64,000 bases of DNA, from positions 1 through 64,000 of the forward strand of contig LADP01000003.1 in assembly GCA_000961575.1 (NCBI GenBank). The letters run 5' to 3'. This document shows, in pieces, positions 16,926 to 25,954 of the stretch; within the stretch, counting starts at the first letter, position 1; each line of letters starts with the position of its first letter. The notes beneath the pieces are model-generated. The model ran no database searches. It was not told where the DNA came from and worked only from the letters and a program-made list of their open reading frames with translations. Source of the DNA: Peptococcaceae bacterium BRH_c8a (GTDB lineage: Bacteria; Bacillota; Desulfotomaculia; Desulfotomaculales; Desulfallaceae). A program made the position numbers and the translations under genes.

Positions 16926-17567
16926 TTAGTTGGTCTTCATAAGATGGATCTTAATTTCGTAATAGGGAAAATACGGGTCGTCAATGATTACCGGTACTAC
17001 GGCCTCCCGCTCTTCTACCACGTCCAGGGTTGTCCTCAGTGCCTGTAGAAATTCACCGGTGGCGGGCCGGCCCGGGTGGGCGGCCAGAATGCAACCACCG
17101 GGGGTAATAAGTTTTGGCAGTAACCGCAATAAGTGTATGTTTAATTGGGGATTATAAAATATGTCCGAACCTAACACCCAGTTATATTTCTTTTCTGGCT
17201 GATAAGTGCGCCAATCGGCCTGCAGAGTAGAAAAAACGGCCAGGTCGTTGCGTTTGGCGTTTGCAGCGGCCATTTCAAGGGCTAAAGGGTTAAAGTCCGA
17301 AAAGGTCACCCGGGCTCCTTTCAGCCCGCACACTATGCCAGGCAAGCCAAGGCCGGCACCCAATTCGATGAGCTCGTCGCCATCGAACCGTAAGTGTTCC
17401 CAAATCCAGTGTGCTGCTCCATGGGCAGCGGGCCATATATCGGCCCAGTAAGGCACTTTATCTTCATCACCCGGGTCGGTGATTAGCTTCTCTATATCCC
17501 TCACCAGGAGCAGGCTAACCTTGTGGCCGGGTAGTTCGAAGGTTGTTTCCCTGGTTTCAATAGTCAA
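16926..17567 (-). CDS. Class I SAM-dependent methyltransferase (PrmA/ETFB-KMT-like)
   Basis: The 213-residue protein has a Rossmann methyltransferase fold. Motif I reads ELGAGLGLPGIVCGLKGA, followed by the acidic loop FSDFNPLAL and motif IV/post-I LGSDIFYN. The start of the domain (VPYWADIWPAAHGAAHWI) resembles the METTL-type lysine methyltransferases that modify proteins such as ETF-beta or ribosomal proteins; the target here is unknown. The start is TTG at 17567. Its GGGGG Shine-Dalgarno lies inside a hairpin with a U-tract that could end the upstream regulator transcript. It precedes dnaE by about 95 nt. Confidence 0.8.
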   Translation of the reverse strand: MTIETRETTFELPGHKVSLLLVRDIEKLITDPGDEDKVPYWADIWPAAHGAAHWIWEHLRFDGDELIELGAGLGLPGIVCGLKGARVTFSDFNPLALEMAAANAKRNDLAVFSTLQADWRTYQPEKKYNWVLGSDIFYNPQLNIHLLRLLPKLITPGGCILAAHPGRPATGEFLQALRTTLDVVEEREAVVPVIIDDPYFPYYEIKIHLMKTN

Positions 17568-17591
17568 ATAAAAATCCCCCTTCTCAAGGGG
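17567..17591 (-). terminator. Hairpin overlapping the methyltransferase ribosome-binding site
   Basis: On the minus strand CCCCTT (17591-17586) pairs with AAGGGG (17582-17577) across a 3-nt loop, followed by GATTTTTATTT. It looks like the terminator of the sigma-54 activator gene. Its 3' arm is also the Shine-Dalgarno of the next gene. Confidence 0.6.
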
Positions 17592-17648
17592 AATTTTATC
17601 CTAATTTCAGGTTTTATTCAATTAGTACTTTTAATTATTAGTGCCTAA

Positions 17649-19367
17649 TTACAACCCAATTTGGTATTGCTTTATTTTCTTGTATAACCAGGCGCGAGAA
17701 ATGCCCAAAGCCTTGGCGGCGCGAAGCTTGTTGCCGCCGGTTTTCTCCAGTGCTTCGATGAGTGCTTCCTTTTCAACACTTTCCAAAAGCACCGGCAGCG
17801 TCTTATCGTTATTCATCGGCCTAACTGTTTCCTTTTGTTTAATCAGGTATTGAGGTAAATTATTTAGCTCAATTTTATCGCTTTCCACCAGGTTGAAGGC
17901 CCGCTCAATTATATTTTCCAATTCCCGGACGTTGCCCGGCCAGTTATATGCTTCAAACAAGCCGGCCACTTCAGCGTCGAGACGCTTAATGTTCAGGTTG
18001 AACTCCCGGTTGAAATGCGTGATAAAATAATTGGCCAGTTCAGGGATGTCTTCTCTCCTATCCCGCAGAGGTGGAATGCTGATGTTAATCACGTTCAGAC
18101 GAAAGTACAAATCTTGGCGGAATTTACCTTCACTAATCATTTCGGTAAGATTGCGGTTGGTGGCAGCCAGTACCCGTACGTCAATCTTTTTGGGAGCCCG
18201 ATCCCCCAACTTTTCAATTTCTTTTTCCTGCAGTACCCTAAGCAGCTTAGCCTGCATTGACATAGGCATGTCACCTATTTCATCAAGCAGAATGGTACCT
18301 TTGTGGGCCAGTTCAAACTTGCCTGTCTGGCCACCTTTCCGGGCGCCCGTAAAGGCGCCTTCCCGGTAACCGAACAGCTCCGATTCAAGAAGGTTTTCGG
18401 GCACTGCGGCGCAGTTGACCTTGATAAAAGGCCCGTCACAGCGGGAAGAATGGGCATGCAGAGCGTGAGCAAACAACTCCTTACCGGTTCCGCTCTCTCC
18501 GGTTATCATCACCGTGGATGGCCCTCTAGCCACCCGCCGGGTCATATCCTTAAGTTGGCTGATAGTTTTGCCGGCGCCGATAATGTCATCCAGCCTGTAA
18601 TGCGCTCCATCCGCACGACTTTCCTGCTTGGCATGGTTTTTACGCTGGGCTATTGCCGCCAGTTTGTCGAGATCCTGACAAATAACTCTGCAAACAGCGC
18701 CATCAACCTGGCCGTTATTAGACACCGGGAAACGGCTAATGAGGATATTTTGGTTACCCAGTTGCACCAATTCGTTATGTTGCGAAGTGCCGTCAATTTG
18801 TAACAGGTGCAGTTGGGTCTCCGGTATTACCTCGGTTATATGGCGGCCCAGGATGTTATCGGAGGATACGCTTAATAATTCCACCATCGCCGGGTTAATT
18901 AAATTAATATAACCCTCTTTGTTAATCGATAAATAACCTTCACGGGTATGTTTGAAAATCGATGTCAAGGCCTGCTTTTGCCTGTTAGTTTCATCCAGTT
19001 CGGTGGCCTGTTTATGTAGTTCGATGGCCTCCTGAGCTACGCCAATGGCCCCGACAACCTGATTATTCTTTATAATGGGCGTGCGGTTGGCTATGTAAAG
19101 GTCGTTGCCAAACACAACCTTGCGCCCAATATGGGCTTTACCCGTTTTAAGCACTTTAATTAAGCCGGTGTAAGGTACGACTTCCTTAATCGGCTTGCCG
19201 ATGGCATCGCTGGCTAAAATGCCAAAGATTCTTTCACAAGTATGGTTAAAGATTGTTATACAAGCGCGGTTGTCTATGGCTATTACCAAGTTGGCCATGC
19301 TATTGTAAATAAAATTATCGTCAATTAAGGCAAAATGTTTGCGCGCCGCGCTATTTTTAACTGCCAT
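17649..19367 (-). CDS. PAS-domain sigma-54-dependent transcriptional activator
   Basis: The protein has two N-terminal PAS domains (about residues 15-125 and 135-235) and an AAA+ sigma-54 activation domain with Walker [16 protein letters not shown], the sigma-54 contact loop GAFTGA, Walker B ILLDEIGD and arginine-finger region. A C-terminal Fis-type helix-turn-helix follows ([17 protein letters not shown]). There is no receiver domain, so it senses a ligand or redox state directly through PAS rather than by phosphorylation. The ATG at 19365-19367 has GGGAG at about 10 nt; a GTG three codons earlier overlaps that site. No sigma-54 target is adjacent, but two sigma-54-type promoters lie at 26.4 kb. 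Confidence 0.9.
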   Translation of the reverse strand: MAVKNSAARKHFALIDDNFIYNSMANLVIAIDNRACITIFNHTCERIFGILASDAIGKPIKEVVPYTGLIKVLKTGKAHIGRKVVFGNDLYIANRTPIIKNNQVVGAIGVAQEAIELHKQATELDETNRQKQALTSIFKHTREGYLSINKEGYINLINPAMVELLSVSSDNILGRHITEVIPETQLHLLQIDGTSQHNELVQLGNQNILISRFPVSNNGQVDGAVCRVICQDLDKLAAIAQRKNHAKQESRADGAHYRLDDIIGAGKTISQLKDMTRRVARGPSTVMITGESGTGKELFAHALHAHSSRCDGPFIKVNCAAVPENLLESELFGYREGAFTGARKGGQTGKFELAHKGTILLDEIGDMPMSMQAKLLRVLQEKEIEKLGDRAPKKIDVRVLAATNRNLTEMISEGKFRQDLYFRLNVINISIPPLRDRREDIPELANYFITHFNREFNLNIKRLDAEVAGLFEAYNWPGNVRELENIIERAFNLVESDKIELNNLPQYLIKQKETVRPMNNDKTLPVLLESVEKEALIEALEKTGGNKLRAAKALGISRAWLYKKIKQYQIGL

Positions 19368-19717
19368 ATCCAACACTCTCCCTTATTATCGCAGAACTTT
19401 ATGACAATTTAAAATATTCGGCACAAAAAGTGTTACTCCTGCTTACACAATCAAAAAAATTAAGTTTTTTATTTCACTTGCCACTACATTTATTGGGTTT
19501 TTTATCTTTAAAAGTCTTATTTGTTACCATTTATAACTATGGGCATTATGACACAAACAATATTTAATATTACATAAGCACTTTTTTAGGTTCCTTTTTT
19601 ATGCTTTGTTTTACGTTTCATTACATAATACGTAAAATTATTTTATTCAAATCTTGCCTAAAATTATTTAATTAGATTTTTTTCAGATAAGAACTAATGC
19701 TAGTGCGTAATATTATA
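19368..19717. other. AT-rich intergenic region
   Basis: About 350 bases of very AT-rich DNA between the MoxR gene and the sigma-54 activator. I found no open frame of note and no GG-N10-GC sigma-54 element. It should contain the activator's promoter, though no single match stands out. Confidence 0.4.
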
Positions 19718-20611
19718 TTACACTAAATTTTTACCTGCTGCCGCCCGAACCAAGTTTTCCAGTCCCAGTTCGTTCTTTAGCAGTTCCTGGTCGTCTCTGT
19801 TTTTCAATAGCAGGTTCAGGGTCTTGCCTATATTACCGGCGGTCAGAGAATCTTCCCCCAGCGTAATAAGTGCTCTGGTCCAATCTATGGTTTCAGCAAT
19901 CGATGGTTTTTTGCGCAGGTTCAAGTTGGTACGAATATAGCTGGCAGCGTTGGCAATCTGGGCAATAATTTTTTCGCCGGCCTCGGGAACTTTAACTTGC
20001 AAAATACGAGACTCTTTTTCTATTGAAGGAAAATCTATGTATAGGTAAACGCACCGCCTCTTCAAGCCGTCGGAAAGTTCCCTCTCCCCGTTACTGGTAA
20101 GCACCACCATTGGAATGTGCCTGGCACCAATAGTACCAAGTTCAGGTATGGAAATCTGAAAGTCGGAAAGCAGTTCAAACAAAAACGCTTCAAATTCAGA
20201 TTCAACCTTGTCTACCTCATCGATTAAAAGTACAACTTTAGATTCGGCTCTGATGGCTCGGAGTAACGGGCGCTCCAGCAGGTAATCTTCACTGAACAGG
20301 TTCCGTTCCAGTTGTTCGCCCGGGTCACTGTTCCGGGAGATTTGGATCTTAATTAATTGCCGCTGGTAGTTCCACTCATACAGCGCTTTGTTTTCATCCA
20401 AACCTTCGTAACACTGAAGACGAATTAATTCGGTGTTAAAAATACCGGCCAAAACTTTGGCAACTTCTGTTTTACCCACCCCCGGTGCCCCTTCAATCAA
20501 TAATGGTTTTTCCAGGGCCAGCGCCAGGAAAATGGTTACCGCCACTTCATCTTCGCTAATGTAGCCTTGGTTTTCCATGGCTAGGCGTAATTCCGGTATA
20601 GTATTAGGCAT
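19718..20611 (-). CDS. MoxR-type AAA+ ATPase
   Basis: The 297-residue protein is a MoxR-family AAA+ ATPase: Walker A EGAPGVGKTEVAKVLA (about residues 40-55), Walker B VVLLIDEVDKVE, sensor-1 VVLTSNGERELSDGLKRR and an arginine finger in that last stretch. MoxR proteins act as chaperones in cofactor insertion or complex assembly, usually beside a von Willebrand factor A (CoxE-type) partner. No such partner is next to it here. The start at 20611 has GGAGG six nt upstream. It is probably a single gene or cotranscribed with trmL upstream. Confidence 0.88.
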   Translation of the reverse strand: MPNTIPELRLAMENQGYISEDEVAVTIFLALALEKPLLIEGAPGVGKTEVAKVLAGIFNTELIRLQCYEGLDENKALYEWNYQRQLIKIQISRNSDPGEQLERNLFSEDYLLERPLLRAIRAESKVVLLIDEVDKVESEFEAFLFELLSDFQISIPELGTIGARHIPMVVLTSNGERELSDGLKRRCVYLYIDFPSIEKESRILQVKVPEAGEKIIAQIANAASYIRTNLNLRKKPSIAETIDWTRALITLGEDSLTAGNIGKTLNLLLKNRDDQELLKNELGLENLVRAAAGKNLV

Positions 20612-20683
20612 ATTAATCCTCCTATTGTGGCATGCTATTTTATGCGTTTTTTTTAAGAGGATGTTCGAACACCCACTTTAATT

Positions 20684-21142
20684 TCATTTCATCCCGGCAA
20701 AGCTGTTTTGCCTTAGTGCTTCGTAAAGCACAATAGCCACCGAGTTCGAAAGGTTCAAGGAACGGGCCTCGTTTAACATGGGGATACGAATGCAGTTAGC
20801 GCTAAAGTTATTAATTATTTCTTCCGGGAGCCCGGCAGTTTCTCGCCCAAAAACAAGGAAATCATCAGACCCGTAATTAACCTCCGTGAAAAAACGGCTG
20901 CCTTTGGTGGTGGCAAAGTAAAACTGGTGGTCAGGGTAAGTATTAAGCACATCGTAAAAATTATCATGGTAATGGATGCTAAGCAGGTGCCAGTAATCCA
21001 AACCAGCTCTTTTAAGCTGTTTATCGTCTACAGAAAAACCTAGTGGTTTCACTAAATGAAGATGGGCTCCGGTGACAGCGCATGTGCGAGCTACGTTACC
21101 GGTGTTAGCCGGGATTTCCGGTTCCACCAGTACAAGATGCAT
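20684..21142 (-). CDS. trmL: tRNA (cytidine(34)-2'-O)-methyltransferase
   Basis: This SPOUT-family enzyme methylates the wobble ribose in certain leucine tRNAs. The small SPOUT fold with the trefoil knot is visible in three motifs: EPEIPANTGNVARTCAVTGA, FGRETAGLPEEII, and MLNEARSLNLSNSVAIVLYE, which binds SAM. Without an N-terminal extension, it is typical in length at 152 residues. I chose the ATG at 21140-21142, which has AGGGGG about 9 nt upstream, over a TTG nine bases earlier. It follows nth on the same strand with an 80-nt gap. Confidence 0.92.
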   Translation of the reverse strand: MHLVLVEPEIPANTGNVARTCAVTGAHLHLVKPLGFSVDDKQLKRAGLDYWHLLSIHYHDNFYDVLNTYPDHQFYFATTKGSRFFTEVNYGSDDFLVFGRETAGLPEEIINNFSANCIRIPMLNEARSLNLSNSVAIVLYEALRQNSFAGMK

Positions 21143-21221
21143 AATCAACAACCCCCTGTATCTATCCTTAAATACTAATAAACGTTACCTGTTGGGATGA
21201 CTTTTTTGGAACCCCTACGAT

Positions 21222-21863
21222 TCATAAGGAAATGCGACTGGGGCAGTATAAACGTACTACGCAGTTGTCGCAGTCCGGTTTACGGGCGGTGCAGGTCGAC
21301 CTGCCGAAGTGGATTAACCTGTGATGCCAAATCCCCAGTTCGCTGGGAGGTATAAGCCGGGTTAAATCTTGTTCCACCAGCAAAGGGTTTTTGCCGTTTG
21401 ATAGGCCCAACCGGCGGGTTACCCGGAAAATGTGTGTATCAACGGGAAATGCGGGGATGCCGAAAGCTACGCTGAGCACAACGTTGGCTGTTTTACGTCC
21501 CACACCTGGTAGTGATTCCAAATCTTCTAAGTTATGCGGAACCAGTCCGCCGAATTTATCCAACAGTATCCGTGATGTTTCGATGATGTGCCGGCTTTTG
21601 TTACGGTAAAGGCCGCAGTCCCTAATTTCCTCGGCCAGATTCTTTTGCTCCAGAGCGGCGAAATCCCGGGGGGTGCGGTACTGGGTAAACAGCCTCGCGG
21701 TGATTATGTTCACCCGCCGGTCGGTACACTGAGCTGATAGCATTACCGCCACCAGCAGTTCAAAGGGGTTGCTGTAATGTAGGGTGGGGTTCGCAGTAGG
21801 GATATGTCCGGCCAGCAGTTTGAGTATTGTTTTTTGATTGTTTTTGGGTATCATATTTGCCAT
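21222..21863 (-). CDS. nth: Endonuclease III
   Basis: Nth is the base-excision DNA glycosylase/AP lyase for oxidised pyrimidines. The helix-hairpin-helix LESLPGVGRKTANVVLSVAFG holds the catalytic Lys, VDTHIFRVTRRLG carries the catalytic Asp, and the C-terminal CTARKPDCDNCVVRLYC gives the four Cys of the 4Fe-4S cluster (spacing C-x6-C-x2-C-x5-C). The length of 213 is standard. Two ATGs (MANM) are possible at the start: GAGG is close to the first and about 11 nt from the second, so the N terminus is uncertain by three codons. Confidence 0.95.
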   Translation of the reverse strand: MANMIPKNNQKTILKLLAGHIPTANPTLHYSNPFELLVAVMLSAQCTDRRVNIITARLFTQYRTPRDFAALEQKNLAEEIRDCGLYRNKSRHIIETSRILLDKFGGLVPHNLEDLESLPGVGRKTANVVLSVAFGIPAFPVDTHIFRVTRRLGLSNGKNPLLVEQDLTRLIPPSELGIWHHRLIHFGRSTCTARKPDCDNCVVRLYCPSRISL

Positions 21864-21959
21864 TGCCTCAATTGCTAGTGCTCCTAAAAACCCTGATTAA
21901 GTTTACGTTCTTCTGATTGGCATTCTTATGGTGAGATAAAATAGCTTTCTTTATCTTTA

Positions 21960-22394
21960 TTATAAAGGTAGTATCCCACAGTTGCCAAGCAACCGGGCAT
22001 GTTCAACCTTTATACACTTGTCCATAATGATGGAAATCCCGGCCTTGTCGGCTATGTCAGCGGCTTCTTCATTCATTATACCCAGTTGCAGCCAAATGGC
22101 CTTTGGGTTGAGGTGCAATGCGTCGCTCACAACCGGGGGCACCAGTTCGCTGCGCCGGAAAACGTTAATTATATCCACTGGTTCCGGGATAGACAACAGG
22201 TCAGGATAGCTTTCTTCTCCAAGTATGGTTTTAAGACGCGGATTTACGGGAATAATGCGATAACCATGCTCTTGCATGTATTTGGCGACGCGGTAGCTGT
22301 CGCGGTGGGTTTTATCAGAAAGACCAACCACGGCAATAGTTTTCACTTGTTGCAACAACTGGCGAATGTGCTCATCCGCAGGTAAGCAATACAT
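21960..22394 (-). CDS. CoA-binding domain protein (YccU-like)
   Basis: The 144-residue protein is a stand-alone CoA-binding Rossmann domain. The nucleotide loop is VVGLSDKTHRDSYRVAKYMQ, followed by YRIIPVNPRL and, later, AIWLQLGIMNEEAADIADKAG and the conserved MDKCIKVEH. Such proteins bind CoA or acyl-CoA and have been linked to CoA-mediated regulation, but no reaction is established. The start at 22394 has AGGAG seven nt upstream. It appears to be a single gene reading away from the alpha-glucan operon. Confidence 0.9.
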   Translation of the reverse strand: MYCLPADEHIRQLLQQVKTIAVVGLSDKTHRDSYRVAKYMQEHGYRIIPVNPRLKTILGEESYPDLLSIPEPVDIINVFRRSELVPPVVSDALHLNPKAIWLQLGIMNEEAADIADKAGISIIMDKCIKVEHARLLGNCGILPL

Positions 22395-22587
22395 AAAAAC
22401 ACTCCTGTTTTTTAGATTTTAATTCTATTAAAAATAATTATATACCTGCCCGGAATGCAAGTGGGTTATAATTTAGGATTTTATCCCGTTGGGTTAAGAA
22501 AAATATCACAGATTCTGATAGTTTTACGAGAGCTAATCACCGTTTTATATTTATAATCAAAAAGGGTACTGGCAATAATAAAAAAAA

Positions 22588-22649
22588 CTCCGCTAAATGA
22601 AAACTACGCTGCGGATAGCCTTTACGGCATTTATCCCGCTGTTTTTTTG
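22588..22649 (+). promoter_or_regulatory. Putative attenuator leader of the DUF4912-GH57 operon
   Basis: A terminator-like hairpin pairs GCGGATAGCC (22611-22620) with GGC/TATCCCGC (22626-22639), followed by TGTTTTTTT. Upstream, TCCGC (22589-22593) can pair with GCGGA (22611-22615), the 5' arm of that terminator, so the two folds exclude each other. This is the layout of transcription attenuation. No known riboswitch aptamer is recognised in the short 5' segment. The 305-base gap 22395-22699 holds nothing else I can identify. Confidence 0.45.
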
Positions 22650-22699
22650 TTTGTAAGAATGTTGTATTTCAATTTCATAAAACACAAGGAGGGTAATGC

Positions 22700-23449
22700 A
22701 TGAACATTATGGCCTGGGTTTTAGGGTTGGCAGCATTTTTGCTGCTCCTGGCCGTTATTGTGTGGCGGGCCGGCATCAACCAGAGAGCCTTAAGAAAAAA
22801 ATTTGGCTCATCTATAGCGTCCCCCATGGAAGAATTTGCCGATGAGATTGCCGGCGATTTTTTGGTTGCACCGACACCGTATCCTAAAACAAAACCACAG
22901 CACCCGGAGATCCCCTGGCATTACGGGGCCGACAGAATGGTATTAATGGTGCGCGATCCAAACTGGCTGTTTGCCTACTGGGAGATTACGGCAGCCAAAC
23001 AGGATGAATTTAGCCAGCAGTACGGGGAATCGGCTTGGAGTTCGTCCAGACCAGTTTTAAGGGTTTATGATGTGACTGGCGTTGAATTTAACGGCAACAA
23101 TGCCAATAACTATATTGATTTCGCCATCAGTGATTACGTTGATAACTGGCATTTGGATGTATCACGTCCCAACAGTACTTTATGTGTTGACGTAGGTAGG
23201 GTTTTTCCGGACGGCAGATTTGTTACCATTTTGCGTTCCAACCTTGTGCATACCCCCAGTATGGAAGTTTCCAATCTGGTTGATGAAGAGTGGATGTGGA
23301 TTGAGGGCATTTATCGTACTATTACTCGACTGCATCCGGGCAGTTCGCCAATGATGTTGGAAGATGTTTCCCAACGTATGGGTCTGGTGCCGCTGGGGAT
23401 TAGCTCACCCGAGTTCGCAAAACCCGGCCATAATGGAAACGTATCATAA
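22700..23449 (+). CDS. DUF4912 membrane-anchored protein of the alpha-glucan operon
   Basis: A single N-terminal membrane helix (residues 4-24, hydrophobic AAFLLLLAVIVW) is followed by a soluble DUF4912 domain from about residue 65. It contains the characteristic LMVRDPNWLFAYWEIT and a later RPVLRVYDVTG. DUF4912 proteins usually sit next to GH57 glucan-branching enzymes and resemble a carbohydrate-binding or accessory beta-domain; their exact role is not established. The start has AAGGAGGG upstream. The next gene begins 51 bases later, so the two are likely cotranscribed behind the leader hairpin. Confidence 0.85.
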   Translation: MNIMAWVLGLAAFLLLLAVIVWRAGINQRALRKKFGSSIASPMEEFADEIAGDFLVAPTPYPKTKPQHPEIPWHYGADRMVLMVRDPNWLFAYWEITAAKQDEFSQQYGESAWSSSRPVLRVYDVTGVEFNGNNANNYIDFAISDYVDNWHLDVSRPNSTLCVDVGRVFPDGRFVTILRSNLVHTPSMEVSNLVDEEWMWIEGIYRTITRLHPGSSPMMLEDVSQRMGLVPLGISSPEFAKPGHNGNVS

Positions 23450-23500
23450 GCTGGTATAAAGATTTATATAAAAACTGTTGCAGAAAGGAAGAACCGGAAT

Positions 23501-25111
23501 TTGAATAAAGGAAACCTATGTTTTGTGCTTCATGCCCATTTGCCATTTGTCAGGCATCCCGAAGACGAGCATTTTTTGGAAGAACGATGGTTTTATGAAG
23601 CCGTCACTGAATCGTATATCCCGCTGATTAACGCTTTTGACGAACTGGTAGAAGAAGGCGTTCCTTTTCGGTTGACTTTTTCTGTCTCCCCCACCCTGAT
23701 TACAATGTTGACCGACGGGTTGCTTCAGGAAAGATACCTTCGACATTTAGATAAACTTATTGAATTGGCCGAAAAAGAAGTACAGCGTACTACCAATACG
23801 GTTTTACATCCTGTGGCAGTGATGTACCGGGATAGGTTCCATCACGCCAGATATATATTCGCCCAAAAATACGGTTGCAACCTGATTAATGCTCTTAGGA
23901 GACTGCAAGACCTTGGGCGGTTGGAGGTAATTACCTGTGCGGCTACGCATGGATTCCTGCCACTGTTGATGACTCAACCGGGCGCGGTACGCGCCCAAAT
24001 AGGGGTTGCCGTCGAGCTTTACACCAAGCATTTCGGCAGGCCGCCTGTGGGCATTTGGCTTCCCGAATGTGCTTACACTCATGGAACAGACGAAATATTA
24101 AAAGAGTTTGATATCAAATACTTTTTTACCGATACCCACGGGGTGCTTTTTGCTTCCCATCGGCCCAAGTACGGTGTATTTGCGCCGGTTTTCTGCCCCA
24201 CCGGTGTTGCCGTCTTCGGCCGGGATTTGGAATCTTCCAGACAAGTATGGAGTTCCAACGAGGGTTATCCGGGAGACTTCGATTACCGGGAGTATTACAG
24301 GGATATAGGACACGAACTTGACTATGATTACATTAGCCCTTACATCCATCCAGACGGCCTAAGATTAAACACAGGTATTAAATATTGCCGCATCACGGGC
24401 AAGAGTTATGATAAAGAGCCTTACCATGTTGATTATGCGCGTTCTAAAGCCCAAGACCATGCCGGTAATTTTCTCTTTAACCGGGAACACCAGTTTCAAC
24501 ACCTGAACTCACTGATGGACAGGGAACCGATCATTGTGGCCCCGTATGATGCTGAACTGTTTGGACACTGGTGGTTCGAGGGCCCCTACTGGTTGCAAAA
24601 TGTACTGCGCAAAGCTCATTACGACTTTCCCGGCATTGACACAATTACGCCGGGGGACTATTTGAAAAAATACCCCTGCAACCAGGTCGTCCGGCCCTGC
24701 CCTTCCACGTGGGGCAATAAAGGTTACAACGAGGTGTGGTTGTGCCGGGAAAACGACTGGGTATATCGGCATCTGCACATTGCCGCCACGCGCATGGTTG
24801 AGTTGGCCGGCGAACACGCCTACGCAGACGGGCTAAAAGAACGGGCTGTGAAACAAGCGGCCCGGGAACTGCTTTTGGCCCAAAGCAGCGATTGGGCTTT
24901 CATTATGCACACCGGCACCATGGTAGATTATGCTATCAGAAGAACCAAACAGCATATGCAGAACTTTTTACGGTTGTATGAGCAAATTAAGACTAATAGT
25001 ATCGATGAGTCTTTTGTAGGGGATTTGGAATATCGAAATAATATTTTCCCGGATATTAATATCAATCATTTTAAAGATAAAAACCCTGAGGCCTACTCAG
25101 CAACGGGGTAA
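23501..25111 (+). CDS. GH57 1,4-alpha-glucan branching enzyme (DUF1957 type)
   Basis: The 536-residue protein matches GH57 branching enzymes of the Thermococcus/Thermus type: HAHLPFVRHPEDEHFLEER at the N terminus, the nucleophile motif WLPECAYTHG, and the Asp motif APYDAELFGHWWFEGP. The C-terminal DUF1957 helical domain contains AQSSDWAFIMHTGTMVDYA. The enzyme cuts alpha-1,4 links and makes alpha-1,6 branches in glycogen-like polymers, in the cytoplasm. The start is TTG at 23501 with a GAAAGGAAG Shine-Dalgarno. It follows DUF4912. A GT4 glycogen synthase-like gene and a starch-binding module gene lie at 32-34 kb. Confidence 0.92.
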   Translation: MNKGNLCFVLHAHLPFVRHPEDEHFLEERWFYEAVTESYIPLINAFDELVEEGVPFRLTFSVSPTLITMLTDGLLQERYLRHLDKLIELAEKEVQRTTNTVLHPVAVMYRDRFHHARYIFAQKYGCNLINALRRLQDLGRLEVITCAATHGFLPLLMTQPGAVRAQIGVAVELYTKHFGRPPVGIWLPECAYTHGTDEILKEFDIKYFFTDTHGVLFASHRPKYGVFAPVFCPTGVAVFGRDLESSRQVWSSNEGYPGDFDYREYYRDIGHELDYDYISPYIHPDGLRLNTGIKYCRITGKSYDKEPYHVDYARSKAQDHAGNFLFNREHQFQHLNSLMDREPIIVAPYDAELFGHWWFEGPYWLQNVLRKAHYDFPGIDTITPGDYLKKYPCNQVVRPCPSTWGNKGYNEVWLCRENDWVYRHLHIAATRMVELAGEHAYADGLKERAVKQAARELLLAQSSDWAFIMHTGTMVDYAIRRTKQHMQNFLRLYEQIKTNSIDESFVGDLEYRNNIFPDININHFKDKNPEAYSATG

Positions 25112-25145
25112 TCTTTTTAAAAACTGTTTTTAATTATCCATTAGG

Positions 25146-25170
25146 GGGTTTGTGGGGAAACCTACTTTTT
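25146..25170 (+). terminator. Hairpin after the GH57 gene
   Basis: GGTTT (25147-25151) pairs with AAACC (25158-25162), followed by TACTTTTTC. The stem is short, so it is only a moderate terminator. Confidence 0.4.
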
Positions 25171-25228
25171 CAGTGGTTTCGTCTGCGAACCTCCTGTTTT
25201 TATTGAGTAAATACATGCACAAAAAGAG

Positions 25229-25954
25229 TTAGAAAAAACAACTTCCCTTTGTTTGTTGTTCAAACTGCTCGTATAACTGGTTCAGGTTATTTATTCGTCT
25301 TCTTTGTAATTCAACTAGTTGAAGAAGAAAAACTTCAGCAGTTAAAAGACAGTCCCCCAGTGCAGAATGACGTCCAACAGGCCTAATCTTATATTGATTA
25401 AGCAAATTGTCCAAAGAGTAATCAGATAAAACCGGATATAGGTAACGGGCCACTGCTTTAGTGTCAAAGATAATAGAATTTATTTTACCGGCCTTGTATT
25501 GGGAAAGTTTATAGTTTAAAAAACCAATATCAAAACCCAGGGCGTGCCCTGCTATCACGCCGTCACCCAGAAGGTTGAGGAATTCTTTAATCGCCTGGTA
25601 TACCGAAGGCCTTCCTTTAACCATACCATCGTGTATCCCGGTTAATTCGCTAATACTGTCTGGTATGGGGCGAAACGGGTTAACCAGATGGTTCAGAGAG
25701 CTTTGCAGGCAAATTGTGTCACCCTGCACCACTACCGCAGCCAAAGAGATGACCTCGTCACCGTTATCGGCCTCAAAACCGGTAGTTTCGATATCAATAA
25801 TTACAAAACGTACCTTATTAAATGGTACATGCAGGTAAGCTCTACCAGTGTATTTTTTAGTCATTTGTCGCAAAGCGGCCAGCGTCTGTTCGTTGAGCCC
25901 GGGGCACCCGGGCGCAGGTTCCGGGCCCGGTAGGCGTGGAATCGTAAAAAACAT
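25229..25954 (-). CDS. DnaQ-like DEDDh 3'-5' exonuclease
   Basis: The exonuclease domain spans about residues 50-220. Exo I is VIIDIETTGF (Asp, Glu), Exo II includes GHALGFDIGFLN (Asp), and Exo III is HSALGDCLLTAEVF (His and Asp), the full DEDDh set. It resembles the epsilon proofreading subunit and PolC exonuclease domains but is free-standing, so it may act in repair or RNA processing. The ATG at 25952-25954 follows GGAAGGAG at 9 nt; the frame extends 17 codons further without a better site. The N-terminal 40 residues are Pro-rich and unassigned. Confidence 0.88.
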   Translation of the reverse strand: MFFTIPRLPGPEPAPGCPGLNEQTLAALRQMTKKYTGRAYLHVPFNKVRFVIIDIETTGFEADNGDEVISLAAVVVQGDTICLQSSLNHLVNPFRPIPDSISELTGIHDGMVKGRPSVYQAIKEFLNLLGDGVIAGHALGFDIGFLNYKLSQYKAGKINSIIFDTKAVARYLYPVLSDYSLDNLLNQYKIRPVGRHSALGDCLLTAEVFLLQLVELQRRRINNLNQLYEQFEQQTKGSCFF

